Part shown: positions 45,270 to 57,664 of the stretch, in pieces | How the letters are laid out: each line of letters starts with the position of its first letter | How positions within the stretch are numbered: position 1 is the first letter of the stretch | Assembly (NCBI GenBank): GCA_030490835.1 | Contig: CM059974.1 | Coordinates: forward strand, 8,749,501-8,813,500 | DNA length: 64,000 nucleotides | Source: Annona cherimola | Taxonomy: Eukaryota > Streptophyta > Magnoliopsida > Magnoliales > Annonaceae | Direction of reading: 5' to 3' | Program-made: the position numbers and the translations under genes | The notes under the pieces: generated by a model | Told to the model about the DNA's origin: nothing | The model's database searches: none | The model's input: the letters and a program-made list of their open reading frames with translations, nothing else

Positions 45270-47290
45270 CTCTCCCCCCGCCTATTCCTCCTCCACCCTG
45301 CAGATCAGACGCGAACTTCGAATCTCACTGGAATTCGGAGCGATTTTCACATTCTTGAGTCAGGTGTCTCCTGAAATAAGAGACGTCGATGCCTCCGCCT
45401 CCTTTTTCAGATCTGGGGAGCTTTCCGAATGTTCATCGAGAGTGAAACGAGGAGGATTTTCTAAAGACACAGATCGGGGATTGGAATTTTTTTTTACAGG
45501 AAGGCACGTGAGAGGGATTCCATGCTTTGCGTAGATTAGATAATTTTTCCTTTTTCCCCCCTCTCGGTTCTCTCCCTGCTTAGATCTTGAAAATCGCCGA
45601 TTTTTCAGGAGAATGAAAGATGATTCCTGACTTTCTTCGATTTTTTAAACCGGGATTGCTTACGACGGCGGATTTGGCAGGAATCGCAGCGGATTTGGTA
45701 TGAATGGAAGCGGTTTGGAGATTCTGGGAGTAGCCTCGGCAATAGGACAGAGCCGTCGTCTTGAGGAGAAATTCCATCCCTTCCGTTCATTTTATTTCCC
45801 TCCAGCTTCGTATTGGACCGTCCGTCGCGGCAGACTTTTTCACGGTTCAGTGCAGTCGATTTGTAATCCACGTGGTGCGGCCAGTAAGCCCGTAGGCCGT
45901 AGGGGCTTGGAGTCCATCGCTTCGAACGAGCAATGGTTCATTGCAGACGGTCTGTATTAACGGTTAATTCAGCTGTGTCCATCCGACCAATCCCAGCCGT
46001 ACAAATACCACACGGCTTCTAGGATAACGACGCGGATATTGGCTAGGTGGGCCATGCATGCCCTGAGACAGTATGGGTCGATAAGTAGCCCATTTTCCTA
46101 ACATAGGCTGTCCACTTGCCATTGGGTACGATTCTCCATGATGCAAGCTGGCGCAAGACGTGGCCCCCACATGCTGCATCCGCTTATTCCGGCTTCAGTA
46201 GGATGGAATCTACACCGTCGTTGCTGTCGGCGCTTAGCTTGGACGGTTGAACGATCGATTTTTAACACAACCAGAGACAGATGAGTTTCTTTTATAAAAA
46301 AAAAAAAAAAAGGATAAAGATGAGTTTGCTGCCAAGTTGCCTCGCTCTCATGTCAAGGTGTCAGCTTCGGATGGACGGCTGAAATCGCTCGAACTGCAAA
46401 CTGCAATCGCTAGCGAACATCTATCAATCATTAGTTAATCGTTTTATTAGGAAATTCTACTTTTTTTTTTCTTTGAAGACCCACATGATGGACGGTTTAT
46501 GAATCATCTTCTCACGGAGGGCCGGTACCAGCCCGATGAACGGAAAGAGCCGGCTCTTTTCCTAACTTTTGCAACATAAAATTTTGGAACAAGATCCAAG
46601 CTCTGCGAGACGATGAACAGATAGTACTCCGGCGGCTTAGAAATCACGAAGGCAACCCGCGTATCATTTTTTTTATGAAAATTACAGTTAAGTGAAGGTT
46701 AAATGAAGTGACGTTAGATCGATGTATGTCCATATACGAGGAAATGACACCCTTAGTTAACATCCAGTACGCAATAGTTTTCAATAAAAATACAAATAAA
46801 TATCTATACTACGTATAGATTAAGAGAAATAATTATGTGATCAATTTGTTTAACTGCACTGGAAAAATTTTACGTCGACCGATGGTTGGATCTTGTCGTT
46901 GTCTCGTGCGCTCGACCATCAAGCGTAGTCGCTGCCGGAGTACGATTCGCAATAAAAAGCGTCTGAGTGGGACCTTGTCCACGTGACCAGAGGCCGCGGT
47001 TTATTCCTGTTTATTCCATCCTCCCCTACCATATGCATGCTAGGTGTGCGTGGCTGTGGTGGGCCCCACTTCACAACTTGACACCGGCAACCATCTTTGT
47101 CTTTTTGTTTCTTTTTTCTTTTTCTTCTTTTTTTTTTTAAATCCTGCTGGGGCCTTGGGGGGTCGAGTTCGCCGACTTACAGCGGCCAAATAAGAGAGGC
47201 TCGTGCGGCAACCCTCCCGTGGGAACTTCCGGTGGGAAGTCTTTCAAAAAAAATTTTATTAGTTTAAAATTGTAATTTTAATAGCAAAAA
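45270..47290. other. Upstream region of the SnRK2 gene and intergenic DNA
   Basis: 45270-45960 is less AT-rich and should hold the 5' leader and promoter of the SnRK2 gene (minus strand). A ctgatctgcag sequence just above the ATG could be the acceptor of a leader intron, as found in some SnRK2 genes; this is a guess. No clear TATA box. Beyond it I recognise nothing. Confidence 0.4.
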
Positions 47291-47294
47291 TTAC

Positions 47295-47560
47295 ATTTTA
47301 AGAGCATATTTAGCTGTATATAAAAAATTTTAAACCAAAACTTTTTAATTTGAAACGTTTCATTCTTTGCAACTACCATATTTTTAATTATTTTTTTCAC
47401 ATTTTCATGTCCAACTACATTACTTTTTAATCATTTATGTATAACCATGGGTTCAATTAATATATCTATTTTTACTTTATTCTTTTTCATCCACATTATT
47501 TTCCTTATCACAATACATTATTTTCTTTTATTTTAATTTTTTTTTACAGAAAATACTTTA
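47295..47560 (-). repeat. Tourist-like MITE remnant (reverse)
   Basis: Reverse relative of the 12618 element: ttttaaaccaaaactttttaa, then ttgcaactaccatatttttaattattttt, then tttactttattctttttcat. A second reverse copy follows at about 47570-47890 (ttactcttcctaaatatc, then ttttaattatttttatatgactac). Confidence 0.55.
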
Positions 47561-47569
47561 TATTTAAAT

Positions 47570-47890
47570 TGTGTTTGATAAATGATAATTCCCTTCAATG
47601 AAAATCTTTTCAAGAAGTGCTTATTTATCCAATAAACATTTCAAACTAAAATATTTTAATCTAAAAATTTTTACTCTTCCTAAATATCTTATTTTTAATA
47701 TTTATTTACTTTTTTATATACAACTACTCTAATTTTTAATTATTTTTATATGACTACTTATACATATAATTTATATATTTTAACTTTATTCTATTTACTT
47801 CTCATTATTATTCATACCATATCAAATTATTTTTTCATATTTCGAACACTTTTACAACAAAAATTTTTTATCAAAAATTTCATCAAATTT
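47570..47890 (-). repeat. Tourist-like MITE remnant (reverse), second copy
   Basis: Starts aattgtgtttgataaatga and carries actactctaatttttaattattttt and ttaactttattctatttact. The pair of reverse copies mirrors the tandem pair at 12618-13201. Confidence 0.5.
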
Positions 47891-48464
47891 TAGGGCCCAT
47901 GTCTACGTTGATCAATGGTTGACCCTATAAATATTTTACTCCCGTTCGATATTGACAATTTATTTTATTTTTATGACCTCGATTTTAGTTGTCCAGATAA
48001 TGTTCATAGATCTCTTTAACTAATTAGACGGTCTTGATTAAATAAATGGATGCACATGCCTGCAAAAGTGGGCCAGGGAACAGGAAGGAGCAGCAGAAAG
48101 GTCGCGGTTGAAGGGGGTGTAGTAACTGCTTTCGCTTTAGAATTTTGAGAAGGCGACCAAAGAAAGAACTTTCGGTGTCGGTGGATATTTGTTTTCTGGG
48201 AATGCTTGAACCTCCAGGATAATTTTTTCTTTTTTCCCAATCGGAGACGCGTTTCGTGGGTCTTTTCGTTGGTCATTTCTGCATGGCCGGCATGGCTTGC
48301 TGAGATCATCCGATGAAACGAAAGATAGAATTCGAACGATAAAATTTTCATTGAGGATAATTCTCGTGTATATTAGGAATGATGAACTAATAGCAACAAT
48401 ACAAAGAAAGTAGTATTACCAATCAAAAATAAAATAAAGAAAGTAGTATTTTAAAATAGATTAT

Positions 48465-48730
48465 GGGTGTGTTTAGGAATGGATAAAAAATTTAATGAAA
48501 AAGTTATAAAGAATAGAAGTTGTCAAATGATGTGATATAATAGAGGTAATAATAAGGAATAAATAGGATAAAGTTGAAATAGATATGTTAGTTGTGTTGG
48601 TAGTTGTGTAGAAATGATTGAAAAGTATGATAGTTGTATAGAAAAATGTGAAGAAATAATTAAAAAATAAGGTAGTTGTTGAGAGTGACAAATTTTAACT
48701 TGAAAACTTTTATAGATTACCAAACATCCC
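48465..48730 (+). mobile_element. Tourist-like MITE
   Basis: Begins GGGTGTGTTTAGG and ends CCAAACATCCC. The inside carries tgatgtgatataatagagg, ggataaagttgaaatagata and agaaatgattgaaaagta. Confidence 0.75.
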
Positions 48731-49804
48731 TGTATTAAGAATCAGAAGACTACTATTAAAAACAAAAAAGAATTAATATATACTAAAAAAGGAGAGACCA
48801 TATTAAAAATGATATTCTTTTTTATCCGGTCCATCAAATTTGGACGATATTGAATCAGCCCGCAAGAAATTGCAGAAGTTTACCAAGTTGGTAAAGGTCT
48901 ACGATGGGCCCACGGCATTAGAAAAAGCGAAAACAAAATATCAAAAATATGTTTGATGCAAGTTAGTAACCCTGACGGGGCCTAACCTCTCCACAACAAA
49001 AATTTTAATTTTTGATAACAAAAGGTTAAAATTTAATCGTCAATTTATTATTTTTGTGTTTAGATAACAATGTTTTAATTTGATTGTCGAAACATTGTTA
49101 TAAGTAAGAAAAAATTTATTTGTATATAAAAGTATCACCATAAGTTAAAAAAAATTTCTTTATCTCTATAAAAAAATTATAATTTTAAGCAATAAAAATT
49201 TTCCTTCCATATGCATTTTTATTGATAATGAAAGTTGCAAAAAATATATTTTCTTATAATGCTTGCCATATTATCCCAAATCCGAGCTTTTATTAGCCCT
49301 TGCCTCATAAGTTATGATGAGGTATAGCCTGTAAAAGATGAGGGCATGGTTTATGTAGGACACAACTAATTTATTATCTCTTATTAGCCATAGAGAGAGC
49401 ATGTGTTGACATTTAGCTTAACTCCAAAATCATGTGAGCAAGTCTCGTGTTCATATGACTATTCAAGTCACTACTGCCAACCTGTTTTTGACACCGCCTT
49501 TGAAAAAGATTATCCATGCCTAAATTATTCCTTAAAGTTTCTAATTTCCTAACAAAATCATCTATTAACTTTAGCATACTTATACCACGATAGGATTCAC
49601 CTTGCGCTCCATACTAGAGGTCCTCTTGTTAAGTCATGCATATATAATAAAGTTTGAAAGGGAAAAGGGGTTTTTTTTTTTCAAAAAAAGAAAAAAATAA
49701 TTAGTGCATTGAGTTCCTTCTTCTCACTCTATCCACTAGTGCATTCAACTACTTATTCTCACTCTATCCACTCAGCTTGTAAAGTTAGGACTAATCTTAT
49801 CTAA
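48731..49804. other. AT-rich intergenic DNA
   Basis: No gene or element recognised. A short direct repeat (ttctcactctatccactagtgcattcaac and a variant) occurs at 49715-49780. Confidence 0.5.
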
Positions 49805-49813
49805 AACATTATT

Positions 49814-50151
49814 GAGAAATGATCTTGTTAACCTAGACTAACACTTTTTTTATTTTTTCTTACAATTGTTCATCTAAGTATCTTTAACATATAAATTAAG
49901 TTTTACCATTTTTAGATATATGTATACATTTTTTGAGATTTTTAAACATCAAAGTATTTTAAATACATACATACAAAGATATTTAAAAAATTCTAAAATA
50001 TATATATACATATTCAAAAATAGTAAAACTTAATTTATATGTTAAATACACTTAGATAAACAAGTACATGAAAAAAAAATATTTCAAATAGATTTTTTAA
50101 GGTAGGCTAAATGAGTCATTTATTTAGCCAGAACTAATAAGATCATTCTTC
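49814..50151. mobile_element. Fold-back MITE, GARAAATGATC-ended
   Basis: Ends gagaaatgatc / gatcattcttc. The core is taacatataaattaagttttaccattttt. Flanks aacattatt (49805-49813) and agtgttatt (50152-50160) match in 6 of 9, and all three mismatches are transitions, so this is probably an aged 9-bp duplication. The left arm has lost its tagcccacctcaaaaaa block. Confidence 0.75.
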
Positions 50152-50272
50152 AGTGTTATTTAAAGGACAGTCGTATTTTTCTTCTATCATATACTAAAAG
50201 TTTTACTTACTATATATATATATTTGAAGCCATTTGCTGGTAAGTTAAAACTTCTTTTCCACGTTTAAAAAA

Positions 50273-50638
50273 GAGAAAAATGATCCCGTTAGCATAAGCT
50301 AAATAATCTCAAATAATTTTTATTTTTTCTTCATATACTTATTTATCTAAATATACTTAAAATATAAAACTAAATTTTATCATTTTTTTATATGTATATA
50401 TTTTTTAAAGATTTTTTAAAATAGGGGTATTTTAGCTATTTTTAGTGGTTGAAATTGCTAAAATACCTTATATTTAAAAATATAAAGATATATATATTCA
50501 AAAATGGTAAAACTTAGTTTTATAAGTTAAATATATATATTAACAATTTCATGAGGAAAAAGTACAAAAAATTCAAATAATTTTTTTTAGGTAAGCTAAG
50601 TAAGTTATTATTTAGCCCAAACTAACAAAATTGTTTTC
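50273..50638. mobile_element. Fold-back MITE, degenerate copy
   Basis: Arms gagaaaaatgatcccgttag and, reversed, gaaaacaattttgttagtttgg. The inside holds tcttcatatacttatttatctaa and aaaatggtaaaacttag. It lies about 120 bp after the related element at 49814. Confidence 0.68.
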
Positions 50639-50709
50639 AAAAAAGTCTTTGTTTCTACTGCATTCAGTATTGCATGACTTCTGGGGTGACTTGACGCTAC
50701 TTGTCCTAT

Positions 50710-51206
50710 TAGGGGTACAACTTAGGTCGGGTAAGTCCAGTTGGAAGTGGACACTGCCCTTTACCCTATTCCTAAAAATTCTTATCATATTCTATTTCAA
50801 GTTGGATTGGTTATAAGTACAACTTATCTAATTTTTTAAGGCCGGATCGGTTACGGATTTGGTTTCAAATTGGTTATTTAAGATAATAAATTAAAATGAT
50901 GATAATATAATTTTGAAATAAATTCATTAAATTTACTAAATAATTGATCGATGAAACAAGTATATGTATATTTAAAGAATATATTTATATTTTTTACTAT
51001 AAAAGATATTTTATAAAATTTCTATTAAATATATATTAATAATTTAGGCCGATTCTGAGTATCCAGATCTTGGAACCTACCATACTTTATTAAATCACGT
51101 ATTTTTTTACTTAGAACATAATAGGTATAAAAATATAAATTTACCATACTCATTTTAAAATACTCAAAAGATTAGTATATGTATGCCTTACCCACGTTAC
51201 GCCATA
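50710..51206. mobile_element. Non-autonomous hAT-like element
   Basis: Ends TAGGGGTACAACTTAGGTCGGG and, reversed, TATGGCGTAACGTGGGTAAGG. Flanks tgtcctat and tgtcttgc match in 5 of 8. No coding sequence. Same family as 30518-31250. Confidence 0.72.
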
Positions 51207-51214
51207 TGTCTTGC

Positions 51215-52300
51215 ACAACATCTCGGGCATGAACAGGCGAAATTGACACCATTGGTTGAAAAATCAAATCTCCAAGACGATGACTTATTTATTTTAAATG
51301 AACGTACGTGTACGTGGAGCCATTTGCGGTTTGTTTTTGGGACTCGGTGTTGGAAGAGATGCTTTGGACGATTCAGTCCACCTAAACTTCAAATAGATAA
51401 TAATTTGATCGAGATTTTTCGTTGCATTTTAAAATATTATTTGCTAGCGAGACAAGTTAAGATAAAGCTCGAAAAAGAGAGGCATGAAAACGAACCCACA
51501 TATTGGATAACAATATCCAACAAAAGACTAATACAGATTCCGACACGTAGCTTAGCTTCTGGAAGGGCTTCCATTAGCTTGTTCACAATATCTTGTAGCT
51601 AGCTGTTGACAGTCCATCTTCTGGTCTCATGACTCATGAGTGATTGCTAACGGTCTCATCTCAAAAGCTATTCCAGACTTTTACACATATTTGTGTGAAA
51701 ATGGAAAGGGGAAAATGATATTCTGGGCAGGGGGATGATGGTCGGTCGGATCACAGCCGGTAAATCTTCTGAAACAGTGGAAAGTCTCACATTTTTGCCA
51801 CTTATTTTGTACACGTCAAGGCAGACTTCACTAACCGCTTGCTTAGAAATGGCAGAAGCAGGTTTGGATAAGTCTCTGTGAGCTGACGGACTGACTCGCG
51901 TTTCCACCGACGGGGCTCATAAAATAAAAATAAAAATAAAAAGTTGCGACTTCAACGTGGTGGTCTGCTTCTAGTTCTAGCCACCTATCCCATTCCTACC
52001 CCAAGTCCGAGTTGCAACTTGCAGGGGATCCGAAGAGTAATGCGATGCTTGATACCCAACCAATGGTTTTGTATATGAAATGGACGGTGGAGAAATAAAG
52101 AAGCTGAAGACTCCCATCATTGTTGATGGGCGTATGTGTATGTGTATCTCGTTGCCATTTTCAATGGTTTAGTGGCTTCGAATGGGAGTCACATTCTTCC
52201 TTTTTATTTATTTATTCATTTGTTTATTTATTGTGCCTTAGATTACGCATGCTAACATACGCGAAGAGTGGTAGGACCACCTCCACCAGATTCTTGGGAG
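51215..52300. other. Intergenic DNA, nothing recognised
   Basis: Moderate base composition. Open frames (for example 51183-51602) resemble no family I know. An aaaat run lies near 51920. Confidence 0.4.
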
Positions 52301-52301
52301 C

Positions 52302-52950
52302 TTGAGTCTGTATTTTAGTTTATGGCTTCCTATGACCGTGGACCGACCACTTGTTCCCAGATGGATCAAACCCCCGAATGGCTTTCTAAAGATTAATGTT
52401 GATGCTCGGTTTCATCATCACCATACATCTATGGGCTTTGCGGCTGTTATTAGGGACTCTGAGGGTTCTTTTATAGCGGCTAAAGGTTGGCGACGATGTG
52501 GCTTTATGGAGCCCCTACTGAGGGAAGCACATGCTTTTCTTCTCGGGGCATGCTAGGGCAAGGAGCTTAAGTTTGGCAAACTCCAGATTGAGTCGGATTC
52601 GCTCCTCCTCATCAACTTTTTGCTTTCGAATGATCCAATTTCTTCTCCTGTTGGTGTTGTGATCGACAAGATCAAATCTATTCTCTCGGCTTCTACCCAC
52701 TTTACAGCTCATCATGTTATTAGACAGGGAAATGCAGTGGCACATGCTCTAGCCGACTCTATTTCGGCTTCCCTTGTAACTCAACAAGTTTGGTGGGGCA
52801 CCCCTCCCCAAGCCATTCAGGAAAAGCTTTGTATAGACAATTTTTTGGAAATGAATTTCGGTTCTTCCTATCCCTCACCCCTTGAAAACTCTTAGGGGTT
52901 TGGGATAGGTTGGTTCCTTTCATCAAAAAAATAAAAATAAAAAATGAGCT
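52302..52950 (+). pseudogene. 5'-truncated LINE with RNase H domain and A-rich tail
   Basis: Plus-strand remnant of the C-terminal RNase H (RVT_3) domain of a plant LINE. I read WIKPPNGFLKINVDARF, then GFAAVIRDSEGSFIAAKGW, then LQIESDSLLLINFL and HHVIRQGNAVAHALADS. One TAG at about 52554 interrupts it (the frame continues) and a natural stop follows near 52895. An A-rich tail (52925-52950) ends the copy. It is related in kind to the LINE at 10-2105. No target duplication was found. Confidence 0.82.
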
Positions 52951-53255
52951 ATGAATATGTACATGCGTCCATCGTTAAATAGGCTGGCGTTACTGTACAA
53001 AATGAGAGCTGGGTTCCAGCCTATCCAATTTCTAATATATCTATTCCAATGTTATAATTAAAAACTGATCCCCGGATTGAACTGTTTTAAGATGTCCAGT
53101 TCGACCATTGAGAGCTTAGAGGTGTGTTCTTAAAAACCAACAAACTCTTAATTCTAAATTCAAGTCAATCAGATCGCAGACATGCTAATACTGATGAGTC
53201 GGACTTAGTGATAAAACTCTATTAATAGCAGTACGGAGATATCTATGTATGATCT

Positions 53256-53478
53256 TTTACGGCCAGACGCATGGGGGCAGTGAAGCATCCGGCCCAAAAA
53301 CATATTTTTTTTTTCATTTTTCATAGACAAGTAAATCTAGGTGTATTAAATCTATAAATTAATTTTTACCATTTTGGATATTTTTAAGTATTTATTTTGA
53401 ATTTTTAAACAGGGAGACATTTCCGTAATTATCTGTCTTAATTCACCAGGATTTACTTGTCCATGAAAAATAAGGGCT
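53256..53478. repeat. Half-deleted fold-back MITE
   Basis: The left end (cggccagacgcatgggggca) and core (tctataaattaatttttaccattttggatatttttaag) match the AGGGGTRAT-ended fold-backs. The right arm is reduced to ttacttgtccatgaaaaat. Confidence 0.6.
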
Positions 53479-53479
53479 C

Positions 53480-56400
53480 ATCTAACGTAATATTGAAGCT
53501 AAGAAGTATAATTACGGATAATACATTGCTCCGTCTAGGTATATATAATAGAGCCTCTTACATTCAGGCCGAAACAGTAACAATAGTGATCTCACTGGGG
53601 TGGTGTCTTTGCTCTTGAATGCATTCAGATGTATTCAGAAGTTTGTAGTTCTGTGCAATGGACACAAGCTGACTGACTTGGACAGCGCAGGTTATGGACG
53701 ATGCCCCATACTTCAACTGCATGTCATTCATTGAGATAGGGACAAGGACTGAAACGGACCTTGCGGGAAAAAGATCATTCATGAATCATGTTAAACCATT
53801 CCCCAGTTAACTATCAACACGAGAGATGAAATCCTGCCATACTAGATTACCAACTACATAATTATCAAAACTCGTTGAAAGATGGAAAAGCATAACTAAA
53901 AAATAAAATAAAATAAAAAGAAAACAGCAAGACAAGATAAAATGTAGAAATTAAATATAAACTATGCAAGCATTTGATTAGATATAAACTGTACAATTTT
54001 TAACACTTCTAACGCGGTAACATTGTTTGAGGACCTGCTGATTAGATAAATATATAAAATGTCAGCTGACGCGGTTGCGTGGCTTGGTAGTCTTACTGGA
54101 TTCAAACCAACCTAACATAACAGGTGCAAAGTGCAAGCAAGTAGAAAGAGAGGGGGAAAAAGATATGCGTGCAACTAGGGTAACCATAGATACTCACTGT
54201 CCGTAAATTAAGTAAGGTTGGGCAAGAAATATTACTTATATGTATGAGTAAGATATAAATTATTATTCGCCCTCTCAAATAATCTAAGAATAGTGTAGAC
54301 ACATTGAATATCAGAAATGGACCCGCATGAGATTACTTGTTGAACAAATAATTATATATCTATAAATGTGTGTGTATATATTTATATAATTCTTTAAACA
54401 ATGTTGTAAGCATTCACTAGTCTGTCGCGCCGCCTCCCTCGCATCAGTGTGCGGTGCTGGTGCATATAGCGTGCAACATGTGCTTCGGGCACCAAAATTA
54501 TCATGACCTATCCTACCCATGATTTCATTTTCCCTCCTGTTGGCTAGAAAGTGGAAATCTAAAACTTCTTATTCTTACCAAAGTGGCTAAACCCTCCACA
54601 AACCATAGTCCACTGAAAAATGGAAACCATAGAGCACAAGTCACAGCTCCACTTTCTCAAGTGGGCCCTACCCAGGCCACTTCTTCTCCTCCTCCTCCAA
54701 TGAAAAAAGCACAAACATTGAATCTCCCTTAGGTACGATCATGACACCATCAATATTGTCCCACCTCCATATGAATTTGACATCCTTCATGCATACATAA
54801 TTTCAATTTTCATTTTCTACAAATACAATTTCATTCTAGATTTCAACTTTATTAATAAGATCTTCTTCATAAAAAATAACACTGAAAAATTATAATAATA
54901 CTAACCATATGCTAAAATTATAATTGGATACAGTGAATACTTATGATCATAAAAATTACATGAGATTGTTGATGCATGCCCAGCGATGAGTATTGCAGGA
55001 ATTACATGCGGTTAATAGGATACCTTTACTGTTTTCTACTAGTGATGTGTTAATAAAATTTAACTATTTATTTAGAATCAGAACCATTTTATTTAGAATC
55101 AGAACCAGTATTTACCCTATGGGTAATTGGTACGGTAGAATATTCTAAGATTTGACCTGATGGTGTGAACCTTTTAAAAATAGAGTATGAGTAAAGTAGC
55201 AAACCAAACCGACTTAAATTGCACCTAAAAACAAAGAAATTGTAACCGAACTTTGGCGACCAGAGAAGATAGGCCGTAGGCCAACATCCATGACAATATA
55301 AATCAAATGAAGCAGGTGCCTACGATAAGGCCGGGGAGGCATGCGTAGATGGATGATGAGAGACGCAGTTTTTTTTTGGAATATCTCCCACTTTATTTTG
55401 GGCTTTGTTTTTCATATATGGCAATGATTTTCACTTGGATGCTGTTGCACCTCGTTGCTCCTACTTCTATCATCCAGTATCCATTCGTCCTGTACTATCT
55501 CATATGGTCTGCTGGCAACAAGAAAGTCTGCTATAAGTTGATGGTCTTCGCGATAACTACTATTACAAGCTTGTCCATAATTCGTACACCGTTAAAATAA
55601 ATCATTGCTGTAACATCAAAAAATAATAATAAATAAACAATAAATATAATTCACACAAAATAATAATAAATAAACAATAAATCATTGCTGATTTTGTCTC
55701 CGCCAGATAAGGCTTTTTTTTATCGTTTAGATTAATTAAAATCTTTTTAATTAAAAATTAAATTTATAATAATAATTTAAATATCATTGAGTTTCACTTA
55801 CATAGCACTACTTATATTGTTATGGAAATCTAAACAAAATTCCTATAACTAGAACCCAAGAAATCTAGCACAAAAGCTAAAAACTTTACTAACTAGCCTA
55901 CACTCATATTAGCTTTCATCATTTAGTTAGTATTATTATTGTATGTGATGTCATCTACATGTTTAAAAGTAACACAACAAAATATTTTTGTGCTGAATAT
56001 TAATTTTAAAATTTTATTTTAATATCTAAATGTCTAAAATATAATTATTGTTTTAATAAATTATTTTATAAAGTATTATTATATTTTAACATATATTTAA
56101 ATAAATCGACGCATTTTTTAAAATTACACTTGAATATATATATTTTTAAGCAAGTAGCCTATACAAATATTTGATTTCTATGGAACTTATTCTTATAGTT
56201 AGACTAATGATGTTAAATATAATAGACAAAATGAATTTCCCATGAATCATTAAAATAGGAAAAATGAATAAAATTACATGAAACGGACGGGACCTCAACA
56301 TAAATTTGATTCATGGGGTGAGCTACTATAAAGCTTTCTAAGGTAACTTTTCTTACTGCTTAATTATATGTCCATTTTATTCCTAATTTTTTAGCAAAAT

Positions 56401-57655
56401 AAACCCTGCACATTTTTATTTTCACGAGCGTATTTTTTATTTTTTACAAAAACAGTTCTTGTAAGTTTTAGATATTTGTAAAACAAATACTTGCTGACAT
56501 AAAACTGCTTAAATTTTTTGTTTTCCCATTTATTTGAAAATCATAAGCTCGTAAGGCTTTTTTCTATAAATTTCGAAATTTATATGATATATTTTGCAAA
56601 TTGCCAAAACATTTATATATGTAAAACATAATTATTCATACTTGTACTTACATATTTATTTTGCAAAAACCCCTTAAATTTTATAACATTTCTCATGTTT
56701 AGCGCCAGGATGCTCGTGACCAAAAGTACAGAATATGTGTTTAGTTGGATATTTCTTATCTGATTTTATCTAAAAAATACGAGTACACAAAAAAATTTTG
56801 AAAAAATCCAAGCAACGAAAATTACAAAGTTCATCTAATCTGCCGGTAGCAGGCCGCATGGGGTGCTGCGCTTGACACGTCTAGGTGTCAAGATTCATAC
56901 CCCCATGATCATAAATACAGAGCCCTAACTTCTCTGAAGAGAATAATTGCTTGCATGATTTTTTTTTAATTAGTCAAATGCTTTTTCAGGATTGAACGCA
57001 AAGGGATGCTATATCCTAAACTCTGCATGCAACTTGTTTGATACAATTAGCAAATCGGCTAGCATGATGACATAAGTCACCAAGTATATAGGATTAAATA
57101 AAAAAAATTCTGAAAAAAAAAAACTCATATTCAGGTTGGCTTGATTTATGCCATCGAGCCTTTTCATTCAAGGAAAGCTAATGAAAACAATATAAACCAT
57201 ATTAAGTGAGCCCAGTAAAGAAAGAATTATGATATATAACATCATTAGCATTTTAAATAGTTTCTTCATATCAATTGCCATCACGCCAGTATTATTTTCC
57301 GACGACTCATCTTTTATAGTCTAATAGCCAAGATCAACCAAGACTTTTAATATTTTATCTTTCCTTTTAATCAAGAATAGTCTTTTTAGAAATATGTAAT
57401 TAAATGTCATCCCGGAATCCGGGATATAAAGGCATTAGTTATTTTTGAAAGGCAGATTCATTTGTTGTAAATTGATGAAAATTTGTGAATCTCATATCCA
57501 CGGCAAAAATAAAGATCTAGATCTGGTGATAATTCTTGTCATTCATCGTCACTCCGGACCTATGATGAGATTTCCCCTAATCCACGTGTCGAAAGGAGAC
57601 CAGAGTCTTTCAATTCTAAGCATTATAACAGCTATACTCGACAACAAGGACACCC
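53480..57655. other. Long AT-rich intergenic stretch
   Basis: No gene identified. 55030-55227 looks like the end of a hAT-derived element (accgacttaaattgcaccta at its right edge). The frame at 55349-55600 (YYLIWSAGNKKV) slightly resembles the zf-RVT/RNase H linker of LINEs, but too weakly to call. The rest is AT-rich with no family I know. Confidence 0.45.
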
Positions 57656-57664
57656 AAGCATCTT
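57656..57664. repeat. Left target-site duplication of the Pack-MULE
   Basis: The 9-mer aagcatctt is repeated exactly at 59097-59105 on the other side of the element, a Mutator-type duplication. Confidence 0.93.

Noticed and set aside
51183..51602. A 139-aa plus-strand open frame
   Set aside because: No recognisable motif; its first bases lie in the end of a hAT-derived element.
55349..55600. Possible LINE fragment (YYLIWSAGNKKV)
   Set aside because: Too short and too weak a likeness, and no other LINE domain lies next to it in the right order.
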